This document shows, in pieces, positions 8,411 through 18,600 of a DNA stretch of 36,317 nucleotides (the stretch's first letter is position 1; each line of letters begins with the position of its first letter). Under the pieces are notes generated by a model. That model was not told where the DNA came from, ran no database searches, and worked only from the letters and a program-made list of their open reading frames with translations. The translations under genes and the position numbers were made by a program. The stretch is from Deltaproteobacteria bacterium UBA2385 (GTDB lineage Bacteria; Myxococcota_A; UBA796; UBA2385), in contig DDSR01000208.1 in assembly GCA_002343455.1 (NCBI GenBank), positions 1,635-37,951 of the forward strand. Reading direction: 5' to 3'.

Positions 8411-8530
8411 CCCGCCTTTCTGACGTCGTCCCATTCTTGGAACACCTGCGCCGTTCCGCTCCCCTCTCCCCCCGGGCCCCCTCCGTCGACGCGCCCGTCG
8501 CCATCGAGATCCCCGCGGGCCGCAACTCGC

Positions 8531-8547
8531 TGGCACGGGGCATGCAT
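8531..8547 (+). promoter_or_regulatory. Sigma-54 (-24/-12) promoter of the micro-ORF
   Basis: TGGCACG at 8531-8537 and ATGCA at 8542-8546 match the sigma-54 consensus TGGCACG-N4-TTGCA with one mismatch in the -12 box. The obligatory GG (8532-8533) and GC (8544-8545) are exactly ten bases apart. Transcription would start near 8557, about 30 bases before ATG 8588. An inverted repeat GGAAC-N9-GTTCC at 8439-8457, about 90 bases upstream of the -24 box, is at enhancer distance but unproven. Confidence 0.6.
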
Positions 8548-8587
8548 CCTCTCCAGGCGCTGGACCAACCGGCACGAGGAGCCCCAG

Positions 8588-8752
8588 ATGACCACGCACC
8601 ACACCGACATCGGCGAGCTGATCAGCATCTTCTACGCGCAGTTCATGGAGCTCTACGGGGACGAAGAGCTGGCCAGCGTGGCGACCTCCGCGGTCATCGC
8701 CGACCTGCTGGCGGCCAACGCCACCCGGGCCGGCCTGCGCGACGCGGCCTGA
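8588..8752 (+). CDS. 54-residue small protein, unknown
   Basis: ATG 8588 to TGA 8750-8752, with GAGGAG at about 8576-8581 as ribosome binding site and a sigma-54 promoter ending 41 bases upstream. The product is acidic and helical, with MTTHHTDIGELISIFYAQFM at the start and alternating Ala/Leu/Val to the end; it has no Cys, signal peptide or membrane segment. Codon use is typical of the neighbours (G/C in nearly every third position). The downstream gene has its own region, so this may be a monocistronic small-protein gene. No family recognised; it could be a small regulator or adaptor. A chance ORF is the main alternative, but the RBS and promoter argue against that. Confidence 0.55.
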   Translation: MTTHHTDIGELISIFYAQFMELYGDEELASVATSAVIADLLAANATRAGLRDAA

Positions 8753-8820
8753 GGGCACGAGGCGGCGCAACGCGCCTTCCCTTGTGTGCGTTCTTGAGAT
8801 AGTCTTGACGGGCCAATACC

Positions 8821-10320
8821 ATGCCCGTCCCTCGCGCCATCGCTGACAGCACCGAGCCCGCTCGCGGCTTGTGGGCCTCCGTGACCATCCGGGTGGCCTG
8901 GGAGCTGGTGCTCAACGGCGTGCAGACCCGCGCCGAGACCCTCGCCGAGGTCCGCGAACATGTCCTGCGCAGCCTGCCGCGCGGCCTGTCCGTGCCCGAG
9001 GCCGAGGAGCTGGCCAGCCAGGGCGTCAGCGAATGGCTGGACCGGGTCCGCCAGGGCCGCTACCGCCGGGTGGCGACCGACCCCGACCTGGCCATCGCGG
9101 TGGACGCCGGCTGGCGCCAGCGCCTGTCCTCCGCGCTGGACGGGGTCGGCGACGTCGTGCTCAAGCTGCACTTCGGCGACGGCTTCCCGATCGGGGTCGT
9201 CGCCCGCAACGCCGCCCTCGACCCCAGCCGCGCCGAAGCCGCGCGCGAGGGCATCCGCGAGGCGATGCGCGAGCTGGCAGCCGAGGAGAACCTCTCCCTG
9301 GTCGGCTGGCCTGTGGGCCGGGTGGATCGCCTGATCCGCCGGGTGGCGACGGTGGCCGAGCCCGGCTGCCCCGGCCCGGGCGGCCTCTTCACCGACGAGG
9401 GGCGCTCGCACGCCGATCGCTGCCCGCGCTGCAGCCGCGCCGTCCGCCTCGTGCGCGGCGGGGTCCTCTCCCCCGCCGACCTCTTCCCGCCCGAGGGCGA
9501 CGCCGCCCGCCCCTCGGACCGGATCCGCGTGCTGGCCCTCCTGCTGCACCCCGACGCCCGCCGCCACCACGAGGCCCTCGCCCAGGCCCTCGCGCCCGTC
9601 TCGATCTCTGTCGGCGCCGACGCCTGGCTCGTCGCCGAGTCCTCGCTGGAGGCCCTGACCGAGGCCTTGCAGCGCCTCGCCCTCCAGGGCAGCCCGGCGC
9701 GGCATCACCTGCGCGGCGCCATCGTCAGCGGCAGCGGGCGCTGGACCCGGGACCGCGTGCTCGGCCCGCTCCCCGTGCTCGCCGTCGAGGCCGCCCGCGC
9801 CCGCCCCTGGGGCGAGATCATGGGCGTCGAGGACCTGCCGGCCCCGCTGCCCCCGCCTCCCCGGGCCGGCAGCTGGTGGGCCGCCGCCGCCCTGCTCTGC
9901 CTCTTCGCCATCGGCATGGGCGCCTTCGTGGCTCGCCCTCGGCCCAACCCGGTCGACTACCCGCTGCAGGCCGCCTTCGAGCCCGCCGAGCAGGGCTGGG
10001 AGGCCCGCTTCTCGACCGACGAGCTCGCCACCGTCGACGTGGTCGTCCGGCGGCAGGGCTCGCTGGAGATCCGCCACGCGGGCGTGCGCGAGGCCAAGGG
10101 CCGCTGGGCGACGGGCCAGGGCGACTACCGCCTGGACCTGGACGGCGAGGAGGCGCTGATCGTCAGCTCGCAGGGGGGGGTCCCCGATCTCCGCGCGCGG
10201 GTCGACGCGGCCCGCCAGGATCCCGATCCCCTCGGCTCCCTCGAGGCGCGCATCCGCGTCGGCAGCCCCGGGGCCGCCCTCAGCCGGACGCCGCCCCGCG
10301 TGGTGGCGAAGGCGCTATAG
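8821..10320 (+). CDS. Membrane protein: sigma-region-4-like plus anti-sigma zinc motif
   Basis: 499 residues. Residues about 108-155 (DVVLKLHFGDGFPIGVVARN followed by an Arg/Ala-rich helix) read like a sigma factor region 4 helix-turn-helix. Residues 197-204 are H-x3-C-x2-C (HADRCPRC), the ZAS motif of zinc anti-sigma factors, with another Cys at 183. A proline-rich linker leads to one membrane helix at about 351-371. The last 125 residues form a beta-rich domain predicted outside the cytoplasm. I infer a single-pass signalling protein that puts a sigma-like and an anti-sigma-like element in one chain. No Shine-Dalgarno precedes ATG 8821, and a TTGAGA-17-TACCAT promoter-like pair overlaps this ATG, so in-frame GTG 8881 is a possible real start. 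divIVA follows after seven bases. Confidence 0.65.
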   Translation: MPVPRAIADSTEPARGLWASVTIRVAWELVLNGVQTRAETLAEVREHVLRSLPRGLSVPEAEELASQGVSEWLDRVRQGRYRRVATDPDLAIAVDAGWRQRLSSALDGVGDVVLKLHFGDGFPIGVVARNAALDPSRAEAAREGIREAMRELAAEENLSLVGWPVGRVDRLIRRVATVAEPGCPGPGGLFTDEGRSHADRCPRCSRAVRLVRGGVLSPADLFPPEGDAARPSDRIRVLALLLHPDARRHHEALAQALAPVSISVGADAWLVAESSLEALTEALQRLALQGSPARHHLRGAIVSGSGRWTRDRVLGPLPVLAVEAARARPWGEIMGVEDLPAPLPPPPRAGSWWAAAALLCLFAIGMGAFVARPRPNPVDYPLQAAFEPAEQGWEARFSTDELATVDVVVRRQGSLEIRHAGVREAKGRWATGQGDYRLDLDGEEALIVSSQGGVPDLRARVDAARQDPDPLGSLEARIRVGSPGAALSRTPPRVVAKAL

Positions 10321-10327
10321 TCGCCGC

Positions 10328-10801
10328 ATGCGCGTCACCCCTCTCGACATCATCCAGAAGCAGTTCACCGCCTCTCGCAAGGGCTACGAGATCGACGAGG
10401 TCCGGGCCTTCCTGGAGGAGGTGCGGGAGTCGATGGAGGACCTGCTCAAGGACAACCAGCGCCTGCGCGAGACGGTGCAGGTGCGAGAGCAGGAGATCGA
10501 AGAGCTGCGGGTGGGCGAGTCGGACATCAAGGAGACCTTGCTGCTGGCCCGCCGCCTGACCGAGGACCTGCAGCGCAACGCCCGGCGGGAGGCCGATGTG
10601 ATCGTCGGCGAGGCCCGCCTGGAAGCCGAGCGCATCCTGATGGCCGCCGCCGACGAGCGGCGCGGGATGCAGGAGGAGGTGATCTCGCTGCGCACCTCGC
10701 GGGTGCGCCTGATCGCCGAGGTGCGCGCCGTGCTGGAGGCTCACCGGCGCCTGCTGGACGACATGCTCGGCGAGAGCAGCCCCAGCGGGAACGCCGGGTG
10801 A
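10328..10801 (+). CDS. divIVA: DivIVA-family polar/septal scaffold protein
   Basis: 157 residues. The N-terminus MRVTPLDIIQKQFTASRKGY is the conserved DivIVA membrane-binding segment; YEIDEVRAFLEEV follows. The rest (about 30-145) is continuous coiled coil. DivIVA proteins bind negatively curved membrane at poles and septa and recruit partners; in delta-proteobacteria they are usually annotated this way on the N-terminal domain. It lies seven bases after the membrane signalling gene and overlaps the PHP gene by four bases (GTGA), so the three are probably one operon. The gene symbol is by family; precise role here unknown. Confidence 0.88.
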   Translation: MRVTPLDIIQKQFTASRKGYEIDEVRAFLEEVRESMEDLLKDNQRLRETVQVREQEIEELRVGESDIKETLLLARRLTEDLQRNARREADVIVGEARLEAERILMAAADERRGMQEEVISLRTSRVRLIAEVRAVLEAHRRLLDDMLGESSPSGNAG

Positions 10802-11643
10802 GCGCCGGGCCGCCCGCGGGCTTGCCCACGAACGCGCGCTTCGATCTGCACATGCACAGCCTGCGCTCGGACGGCCGGCAGGCCCCCGAGGCGATGGCCG
10901 CCATGGCCGCCAACGCCGGCCTGGACGTGATCGCCATCACCGATCACGACTGCGAGCCGCTGCTGCCCTGGGGGCCGACGACGCTGGGCGGCCGCCGGCT
11001 GCACATCGTGCACGCCGCCGAGCTCTCCGGCATGCACGAGGGGCAGGAGCTGCACCTGCTGGTCTACTTCCCCGGCGAGATGCCGCTGGAGTTCCGGCGC
11101 CTGCTGCGCGGCCTCTGCCTGGCCCGGGTCGACCGCTACGAGCAGGCCTGCGTCAACTTCCAGCTCGCCGACCTGCCCCCCCCCGACGAGGCCGCCCGCG
11201 CCGGCCTTCGGGCCTTGACCCGCACCCACCTCGCCCAGGCGCTGATCGACTCCGGCCACGCCCGCGACACGGCCGAGGCCTACAGCCGCTTCGCCGGCTC
11301 CGCCGCCGGGCTGGTGCCCGACGTCGCGCCGCGCTTCTTGGGGCTGATCCGAATGGCCCGCGCGGTCGGCGGCCTGACCAGCTGGGCCCACCCCCCCGCC
11401 GCGCAGGTGGCCGCCCACCTGGGCACCTTCGTCCGCGCCGGCCTGCAGGGCATCGAGACCGCCCGCCCCAAGCTGCCGGGCCCCGAGCGCGCCGGCCTGC
11501 AGAAGCTGGCCCACCGCCACGGCCTGGTCCAGACCGGCGGAAGCGACCATCACGGCTGGCCGAACCAGCGCCCGCTGGGCCAGTGGTCCTTCCCGATGCG
11601 CGAGGCCCGCCCCTTCGCCCGCGCCCTGAAGCTGGCGGCCTGA
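10798..11643 (+). CDS. PHP-domain metal-dependent phosphoesterase
   Basis: 281 residues from GTG 10798, overlapping divIVA by four bases. PHP metal ligands are visible: H18/H20 in DLHMHS, D49/H50 in AITDHD, a C-terminal SWAHP and GSDHHG. The layout matches the family that includes the E. coli YciV/RNase AM 5'-3' exonuclease and the 3',5'-nucleoside bisphosphate phosphatases rather than the histidinol phosphatases. Substrate cannot be assigned from sequence. Translational coupling with divIVA may only reflect operon packing. Confidence 0.85.
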   Translation: MSAGPPAGLPTNARFDLHMHSLRSDGRQAPEAMAAMAANAGLDVIAITDHDCEPLLPWGPTTLGGRRLHIVHAAELSGMHEGQELHLLVYFPGEMPLEFRRLLRGLCLARVDRYEQACVNFQLADLPPPDEAARAGLRALTRTHLAQALIDSGHARDTAEAYSRFAGSAAGLVPDVAPRFLGLIRMARAVGGLTSWAHPPAAQVAAHLGTFVRAGLQGIETARPKLPGPERAGLQKLAHRHGLVQTGGSDHHGWPNQRPLGQWSFPMREARPFARALKLAA

Positions 11644-11670
11644 GCGGCCCTTCATCCTGCGGCGTTTTTC

Positions 11671-11699
11671 TTGCCGGTCCAGGGGCTGAGCGGTACAAG
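11671..11699 (+). promoter_or_regulatory. Sigma-70-type promoter of the SCP-2 gene
   Basis: TTGCCG (11671-11676), 17 bases, then TACAAG (11694-11699), 4/6 to TATAAT. It lies in the 124-base gap between the PHP gene and the gene at 11768 and would give a leader of about 60 bases. No other feature was seen in this gap. Confidence 0.45.
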
Positions 11700-11767
11700 A
11701 ACGGCCCTTCCCGCGGCCCCGCCGCCCAACCCACCTGCGGCTCTGCCGCCAGACCCCGGAGCACCCC

Positions 11768-12085
11768 ATGGCCGATACCACCGAGTTCTTCAGCACGTAC
11801 CTCCCCGAGAAGATCGCCGCCCAGCCCGATCTGCGCACGATGGGCGCGATCTTCGTCTTCGACATCAAGGACGCCGGCACCTGGACCCTGCGCCTGGACG
11901 GCGACGAGACCTCGGGCGTGACCGAGGGCGGCTACGAGAACCCCGGCTGCGTCATCACCACCGACAAGGCCACCTGGGAGGGCATCCTCGACAACCCGGG
12001 CAAGGCCATGCAGGCCTTCATGATGGGCAAGCTCAAGGCCAGCAACATCGGCCTCGCCACCAAGCTCCAGCAGATCCTGGGCTGA
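11768..12085 (+). CDS. SCP-2 sterol-transfer domain protein
   Basis: 105 residues, a stand-alone SCP-2 fold. Typical features are GAIFVFDIKDAGTWTLRLDG, the PGCVITTDKATWEGIL strand-turn-helix, NPGKAMQAFMMGKLKASNIG and a C-terminal LQQIL helix that closes the lipid pocket. Such small bacterial proteins bind fatty acyl or other hydrophobic ligands; the ligand here is unknown. GGAG lies nine bases before ATG. It has its own promoter and converges on the minus-strand exporter operon, so it is probably monocistronic. Confidence 0.88.
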   Translation: MADTTEFFSTYLPEKIAAQPDLRTMGAIFVFDIKDAGTWTLRLDGDETSGVTEGGYENPGCVITTDKATWEGILDNPGKAMQAFMMGKLKASNIGLATKLQQILG

Positions 12086-12113
12086 AGCCCCCGGCTCCGC
12101 CGACAGGGACCCC

Positions 12114-12142
12114 GCCGCCCGGCGACTACAGCCGGCGGCGGC
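12114..12142. terminator. Hairpin between convergent SCP-2 and gldG-like genes
   Basis: Stem of GCCGCC (12114-12119) plus CGGC (12120-12123) pairing with GCCG (12131-12134) and GGCGGC (12137-12142), with a two-base bulge and a seven-base loop GACTACA. It covers the 3' end of the minus-strand gene and lies 29 bases past the SCP-2 stop. There is no T tract, so the terminator role is inferred from position and GC content. Confidence 0.35.
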
Positions 12143-13742
12143 TGCGCCAGGTGCCCAGGGCCATGCCGATGGCCAGCCCTGGCACCGCCAGCAAGCAGAT
12201 CAGCCAGACCCCCAGCCCCTGAAGCAGGCTCATGCTGAGCGAGCCGGTCGCGGCCGGGTTGGGGCGGATGCTGATCTGGTCGTCCTCGCCCAGCATCCAG
12301 GCCACCGCGTTGAGCAGCAGGTCCTGGTTGTTGCCCTGCTGGACCAGCTCGTTGGCGGCGAAGTCCGAGTCGCCGATCACCAGGACGCGGCCGCCCGCCT
12401 CGCGCACCACCTCGGCCTCGGCCACCGGCTCGCTGCCGGGCAGGGTCGCCTCCCCCATCGAGCGCGCGCCGACCGCGAGGCCCGCCGGATCGACCACCTC
12501 GGCCACGGCGATCAGCGGCACGCTGCCGATGATGTCGAGGCCGTCGGGGGCCGGCGTGGTGATGCCGTCCAAGGAGGTCTCGGCCCAGCCGGCGGCGGTG
12601 CTGCGGGCCAGCACCTGCACCTGCAGGCCGGGCCGCTCGCTGCCCTGGCCGACCGAGCGGGCCACGCGCAGCAGGACCATCCCGACGCCGCCTTCGAGCA
12701 TCGGGTGCGGGGCGAAGCTGCTGTCGTCCAGCACCAGCCAGGTCGGGTCGCCGCCCATCAGCTGGTAGCGGGGGTTCTGCTCGATGACGATGTCGTCGCC
12801 GACCTTGATCCCGTAGCGGTCCAGGTCGCGGGCCAGCTCGGGCGCGTGGGTCGGATCCAGCATCACGATCAGGCTGCCGCCGCCGGCGACGTAGGCGGCG
12901 AGGTGCTCGCGCTCGGCGGGGAAGGGATCGCTCTGCGGATCGGCCAGCAGCACCAGGTTGCAGTCGGCGGGCACCCCCGCCTCGCGCACCAGGTTGACCG
13001 TGCGCACGAGGTAGTTCTGCGCCGTCAGGCGCCCCATCGCCACGCCCATCCCGGTCGCGTCGTGCTGGTCCTCGGGGTCGAGCTCGGCGTGGCCGGTGAC
13101 GACGCAGAGCTGGTGCTGCGTGCCGGTGCTGAGGCGGATGATCGCGTTGGTCAGCGCCTCTTCCCCGAAGTCGCTCTCCAGCCGCTGCTCGTTGGCTCCG
13201 GAGAGCAGGACCACCGTGCCCCAGGAGCTGGTGATCTTGTGCTGCTCGGCCAGCATCGGCTCGCGCACCGGGTCGTGGAAGCTGAGCTTCAGCGTGCTGC
13301 CCTCGGCCTCGTAGCCCTTGACCAGGTCCTCGAAGGAGCTGCGCTCAGGGCTGCCGGTGGGGAAGAAGGCCAGGACCTGCACCTCGCTCTGCAAGCCGGC
13401 CAGCACCTTCTTGGTCTGGTCCGAGAGCGCGAAGCGCTTGCTGGCGGTCAGGTCCAGCCGGTCGTCGTAGCGGACCGCCAGGACGTTGAGGGCCACGGCG
13501 ATGGCCAGGGCGACCACCACCAGCAGGGCCGAGGTCGCCGTGTAGCGGGCGCCACGCGCGCGCAGGGCCTGCTCGACCCCCTCGCGGTCGATGATCAGCC
13601 AGGCGGCCACCATCACCAGCGAGACGCCGCCGGCCGCGGCGAAGCCCGGCTCGATCGAGTCGACGAAGGCGGCGTAGACCAGGAAGCCCAGCAGGCCGAG
13701 CCCGCCGATGAACCCGAGGATCCAGCTCCAGGTGCGCATCAT
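12126..13742 (-). CDS. GldG-like auxiliary component of ABC transporter
   Basis: 538 residues from ATG 13740-13742. Two or three N-terminal membrane helices (about 5-90) precede a large extracytoplasmic part with the ABC_transp_aux fold: the DLTASKRFALSDQTKKVLAGL start, YEAEGSTLKLSFHDPVREP, CVVTGHAELDPEDQHDATG and GGSLIVMLDP. A final VLVIGDSDFAANE strand leads to a C-terminal helix (about 508-530). In Bacteroidota this subunit is GldG, partner of GldF and GldA in gliding; in delta-proteobacteria the same trio is an uncharacterised exporter. It starts seven bases after the permease gene and is the last gene of the minus-strand operon 14516-15481 / 13749-14516 / 12126-13742. Confidence 0.85.
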   Translation of the reverse strand: MMRTWSWILGFIGGLGLLGFLVYAAFVDSIEPGFAAAGGVSLVMVAAWLIIDREGVEQALRARGARYTATSALLVVVALAIAVALNVLAVRYDDRLDLTASKRFALSDQTKKVLAGLQSEVQVLAFFPTGSPERSSFEDLVKGYEAEGSTLKLSFHDPVREPMLAEQHKITSSWGTVVLLSGANEQRLESDFGEEALTNAIIRLSTGTQHQLCVVTGHAELDPEDQHDATGMGVAMGRLTAQNYLVRTVNLVREAGVPADCNLVLLADPQSDPFPAEREHLAAYVAGGGSLIVMLDPTHAPELARDLDRYGIKVGDDIVIEQNPRYQLMGGDPTWLVLDDSSFAPHPMLEGGVGMVLLRVARSVGQGSERPGLQVQVLARSTAAGWAETSLDGITTPAPDGLDIIGSVPLIAVAEVVDPAGLAVGARSMGEATLPGSEPVAEAEVVREAGGRVLVIGDSDFAANELVQQGNNQDLLLNAVAWMLGEDDQISIRPNPAATGSLSMSLLQGLGVWLICLLAVPGLAIGMALGTWRSRRRL

Positions 13743-13748
13743 TCCCCC

Positions 13749-14515
13749 CTACTGCCAGCGCCAGGCTTCGACACGCTGCCAGGTGGCGAAGAGCGCGAAG
13801 CCGATGAAGCTGAGGTAGTAGGCCACGTCTTCGAGGTGCAGCAGCCCCTTGGACATCTGCTCCATATGGGAGAGCATGCTGATGTGGGCCAGCACGCCGC
13901 CCCAGGTCGAGGGCGCCAGCGAGTCCGCCCAGGAGAGGATCCACAAGCCCAGCAGCAGGCCGAAGCTGATCACCAGGGCGACGACCTGGCTGTCGGTGAA
14001 GGCGCTGGTCAGCATGCCGACCGCCAGGAAGCTGGCCGCCAGCAGGAAGGTGCCCAGGTAGTTGCTGGCCAGGATGCCCGGGTCGGGATCCCCCAGCCAG
14101 TAGAGGATGAGCGCGGTGTGCAGGGTGCCGAAGAGCAGCACCGCCAGGAAGCCAAGGGCCCCCAGGTACTTGCCGAGCACGATCTGGGCGCTGTTCAGCG
14201 GCGAGGAGAGCAGCAGCTCCATGCTGCGCTGGCGGCGGTCCTCGGCGAAGAGCCGCATCGACAGGGCCGGGCAGAGCAGCAGCAGGATGACCGCGGTGTT
14301 GGAGAAGAAGGGCTGGATCAGCCAGTCGTTGACGTTGATGTCCTGACCGCCGTAGGGGCTCATCGCGGCCTGCCCGGCCTGGATGCTGTAGTCGGTGGTC
14401 ATCAGGGCGAAGAAGAGGCCGGTGATCAGCACGAAGCCGCAGAGGCAGAGCCAGCCCATCGGCGTCTCGAAGTACTGATGCAGCTCCCGGCGGGCGATGG
14501 CGAGGGTGGCGCGCA

Positions 14516-14516
<1 letters not shown>
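13749..14516 (-). CDS. ABC-2 type permease, GldF-like
   Basis: 255 residues with six predicted membrane helices. The N-terminus IARRELHQYFETPMGWL is the usual cytoplasmic entry helix of ABC-2 permeases, and RLFAEDRRQRSMELLLSSPL is the coupling segment shared by GldF and related subunits. Start and stop are linked to the ATPase gene by a TGATG overlap, so translation is coupled. Together the three genes make an ABC exporter; cargo unknown. Confidence 0.88.
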
Positions 14517-15481
<965 letters not shown>

Positions 15482-15602
15482 GGCGATGTCCTCCTGCTGG
15501 CCTGGGAAGCGCGCTGCGGGCGGAAGGCGCGCACCGCGCACCGAAAGCGGAGAGCGCCCGCGGCGCCGCCCGATAGCCTGTCGTCAGCCTTCGGTCCACG
15601 GC

Positions 15603-15632
15603 TTGCCGAACCCCCCCAAGATCCGCTACCCT
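15603..15632 (+). promoter_or_regulatory. Promoter of the MopE-like repeat gene
   Basis: TTGCCG (15603-15608), 18 bases, then TACCCT (15627-15632). This lies in the 174-base divergent gap and would start transcription about 15 bases before ATG 15656. No clear Shine-Dalgarno precedes that ATG apart from CGGAG at 15645-15649. Confidence 0.4.
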
Positions 15633-15655
15633 GTGCGCTCTGCTCGGAGCTCTCG

Positions 15656-18600
15656 ATGTTTCGCCTCACCGCCAGCCTCGCCCTGCTTGCCCCCCTGCTC
15701 GGCGCCTGCTCCAGCAAGTGGTCCTATGTGGACCAGGACGGCGATGGCTTCTCCATCGCCGACGGAGACTGCTGGGACAACGAGGAGGGGCCCTCCGGCA
15801 GCAGCCTTGGCGGAGGCGACATCTTCCCGGGCGCCCCCGAGACCTGGTACGACGGCTTCGACAACGACTGCGCCGGAGACAACGACTTCGACGCCGACGC
15901 CGACGGCTTCGTGCCCACGGCCTATGTCGACCAGGCCGAGGGGCTACCGGGCGGCGACTGCGATGACACCGTCCCGACGGTCAACCCGGGGGCGCTGGAC
16001 GACTGGTACGACGGGGTCGACGCCGACTGCTCGGGCAACGACGACTACGACCAGGACGCCGACGGCTACGTCTCGGACGACTACGAGGGCCTCGCCACCA
16101 GCTATGTCGAGGGCTCGGGGGCCCTGCCCGGCAACGACTGCGACGACCTGCTGGACAGCGTCAACCCCGACGCCAGCGACGAGTGGTACGACGGCGTCGA
16201 CACCGACTGCGGCGGGGAAGACGACTACGACCAGGACGGCGACGGCTACGTCCCGCTGGACTACGCCGACCTGCCGACCACCTACGTCCCCGGCTCGGGC
16301 AGCCTCGAGGCCGGCGACTGCGACGACACCGACGCGACGCGCTTCCCCGAGCCGACGGCGACGGTGGTCTGGTACAACGGCATCGACGAGCGCTGCGACG
16401 AGAACGATGGCGACCAGGACGGCGACGGCTTCTGGGTCAGCGACTACGCGGCGCGGGTGGCGGCCTCGGGCACGGGCAAGGTCCCCTTGGACGTCCCGAC
16501 CGGGCGGTCCGGTGACTGCTTCGACGACGCCGACGACCGCCCCAACCTGAAGGACAGCAGCGATCCGCTGGTGCCCCTCTACGGGATGCCGGCGCTGGAC
16601 CCCGACGAGGTCTACCCCGGGGCCACCGACGTCGCCTACGACGGCGTCGACGCCGACTGCGCCGAGGACAGCGACTTCGACAAGGACGGCGACGGCTACG
16701 ACAGCGAGTGCCTCGCCGCCCGCGACGGCAGCCTGGGCCTGGACTGCCGGGACAGCGACGATCCGGCCGACTGCGGCGACGAGGACGCCGCCGGGCTGGG
16801 GGCGCTGGGCATCTACCCGGGCGCGATCGACACCTGGTACGACGGCAGCGACGCCAACTGCGACAACTTCGACGACTTCGACGCGGACTACGACGGCTAC
16901 ATCCCCGACGGCTACAGCAGCGTCTACGAGGGCAGCTTGCCGGACGGGGACTGCGACGACCGGGTCGCCGGCGTGAACCCCTCCGAGACCGACACCTGGT
17001 ACGACGGCACCGACACCGACTGCTCCGGCAACGACGACTACGACCAGGATGGCGACGGCTACGTCCCCGACGCCTACGAAGGCCGCGCCACCACCTACGT
17101 CAGCGGCTCGGGCGCCCTGCCCGGAAACGACTGCGACGACACCGTCTCCACCGTCAACCCCAGCCGGACCGACACCTGGTACGACGGCACCGACACCAAC
17201 TGCTCCGGCAACGACGACTACGACCAGGACGCCGACGGCTACGTCCCCACCTCCTACGTCGGCCGCGCCACCACCTACGTCAGCGGCTCGGGCGCGCTGC
17301 CGGGCAACGACTGCGACGACACCGTCTCCACCGTCAACCCCGGCCGCACCGACACCTGGTACGACGGCGTCGACACCAACTGCTCCGGCAACGACGACTA
17401 CGACGCCGACAGCGACGGCTACGTCCCCGACAGCTACGTCGGCCGCGCCACCACCTACGTCAGCGGCTCGGGCGCGCTGCCGGGCGACGACTGCGACGAC
17501 ACCACCTCCTCGGTCAACCCCAGCCGCACCGACACCTGGTACGACGGCGTCGACACCAACTGCTCCGGCAACGACGACTACGACCGCGACAGCGACGGCT
17601 ACGTCCCCGACGCCTACAGCGGCCTCGCCACCACCTACGTCAGCGGCTCGGGCGGCCTGCCCGACAACGACTGCGACGACACCGACGCGGCGGTGAACCC
17701 GGCGGCGACCGAGACCTGGTACGACGGCGTAGACCAGGACTGCGACGACTGGAGCGACTACGACGCCGACCTGGACGGCCAGGACGCCGAGGCCTACGGC
17801 GGCACGGACTGCGACGACACGCGGGCGGCCGTCTACTACGGGGCCACCGAGTACTGCTCGACCACCTACGACGACGACTGCGACGACGACACCAACGACC
17901 GCAACGCCTCGGGCTGCGCGACCTTCAACTACGACTTCGACGGCGACAGCTACGGCATCGCCAGCACCCGCTGCTACTGCGTGGCCACGGGGTACTGGGA
18001 CGCCACAAACGACGACGACTGCGACGACAACGCCTCGGGCACCTACCCCGGCGCGACGGACGCCTGGTACGACGGCGTCGACGCCAACTGCGGCAACAAC
18101 GACGACTACGACGCCGACAGCGACAACTACGTCCGCACCATCGACGTCGGCAAGGCCACCACCGGGGTCAGCGGCACCGGCGCCCTGCCCGGCAACGACT
18201 GCGACGACACCACCTCCACCGTCAACCCCAGCCGCACCGACACCTGGTACGACGGCGTCGACACGAACTGCTCGGGCAACGACGACTACGACGCCGACAG
18301 CGACGGCTACGTCCCGACCACCTATGTCGGCCGCGCCACCACCTACGTCAGCGGCTCGGGCAGCCTGCCGGGCAACGACTGCGATGACACGCGCTCGGCG
18401 GTCAGCCCCCTGGGGACCGAGACCTGCGCCACCAGCTACGACGACGACTGCGACGGCAGCGACAACGACGTCGGCGCTACCAGCTGCCTGACCTTCTACT
18501 ACGACGGCGACGCCGACGGCTACGGCATCGGCACCACCCAGTGCACCTGCGAGGAGAGCGGCTTCTACAGCGCCGACAACGACGACGACTGCGACGACAC

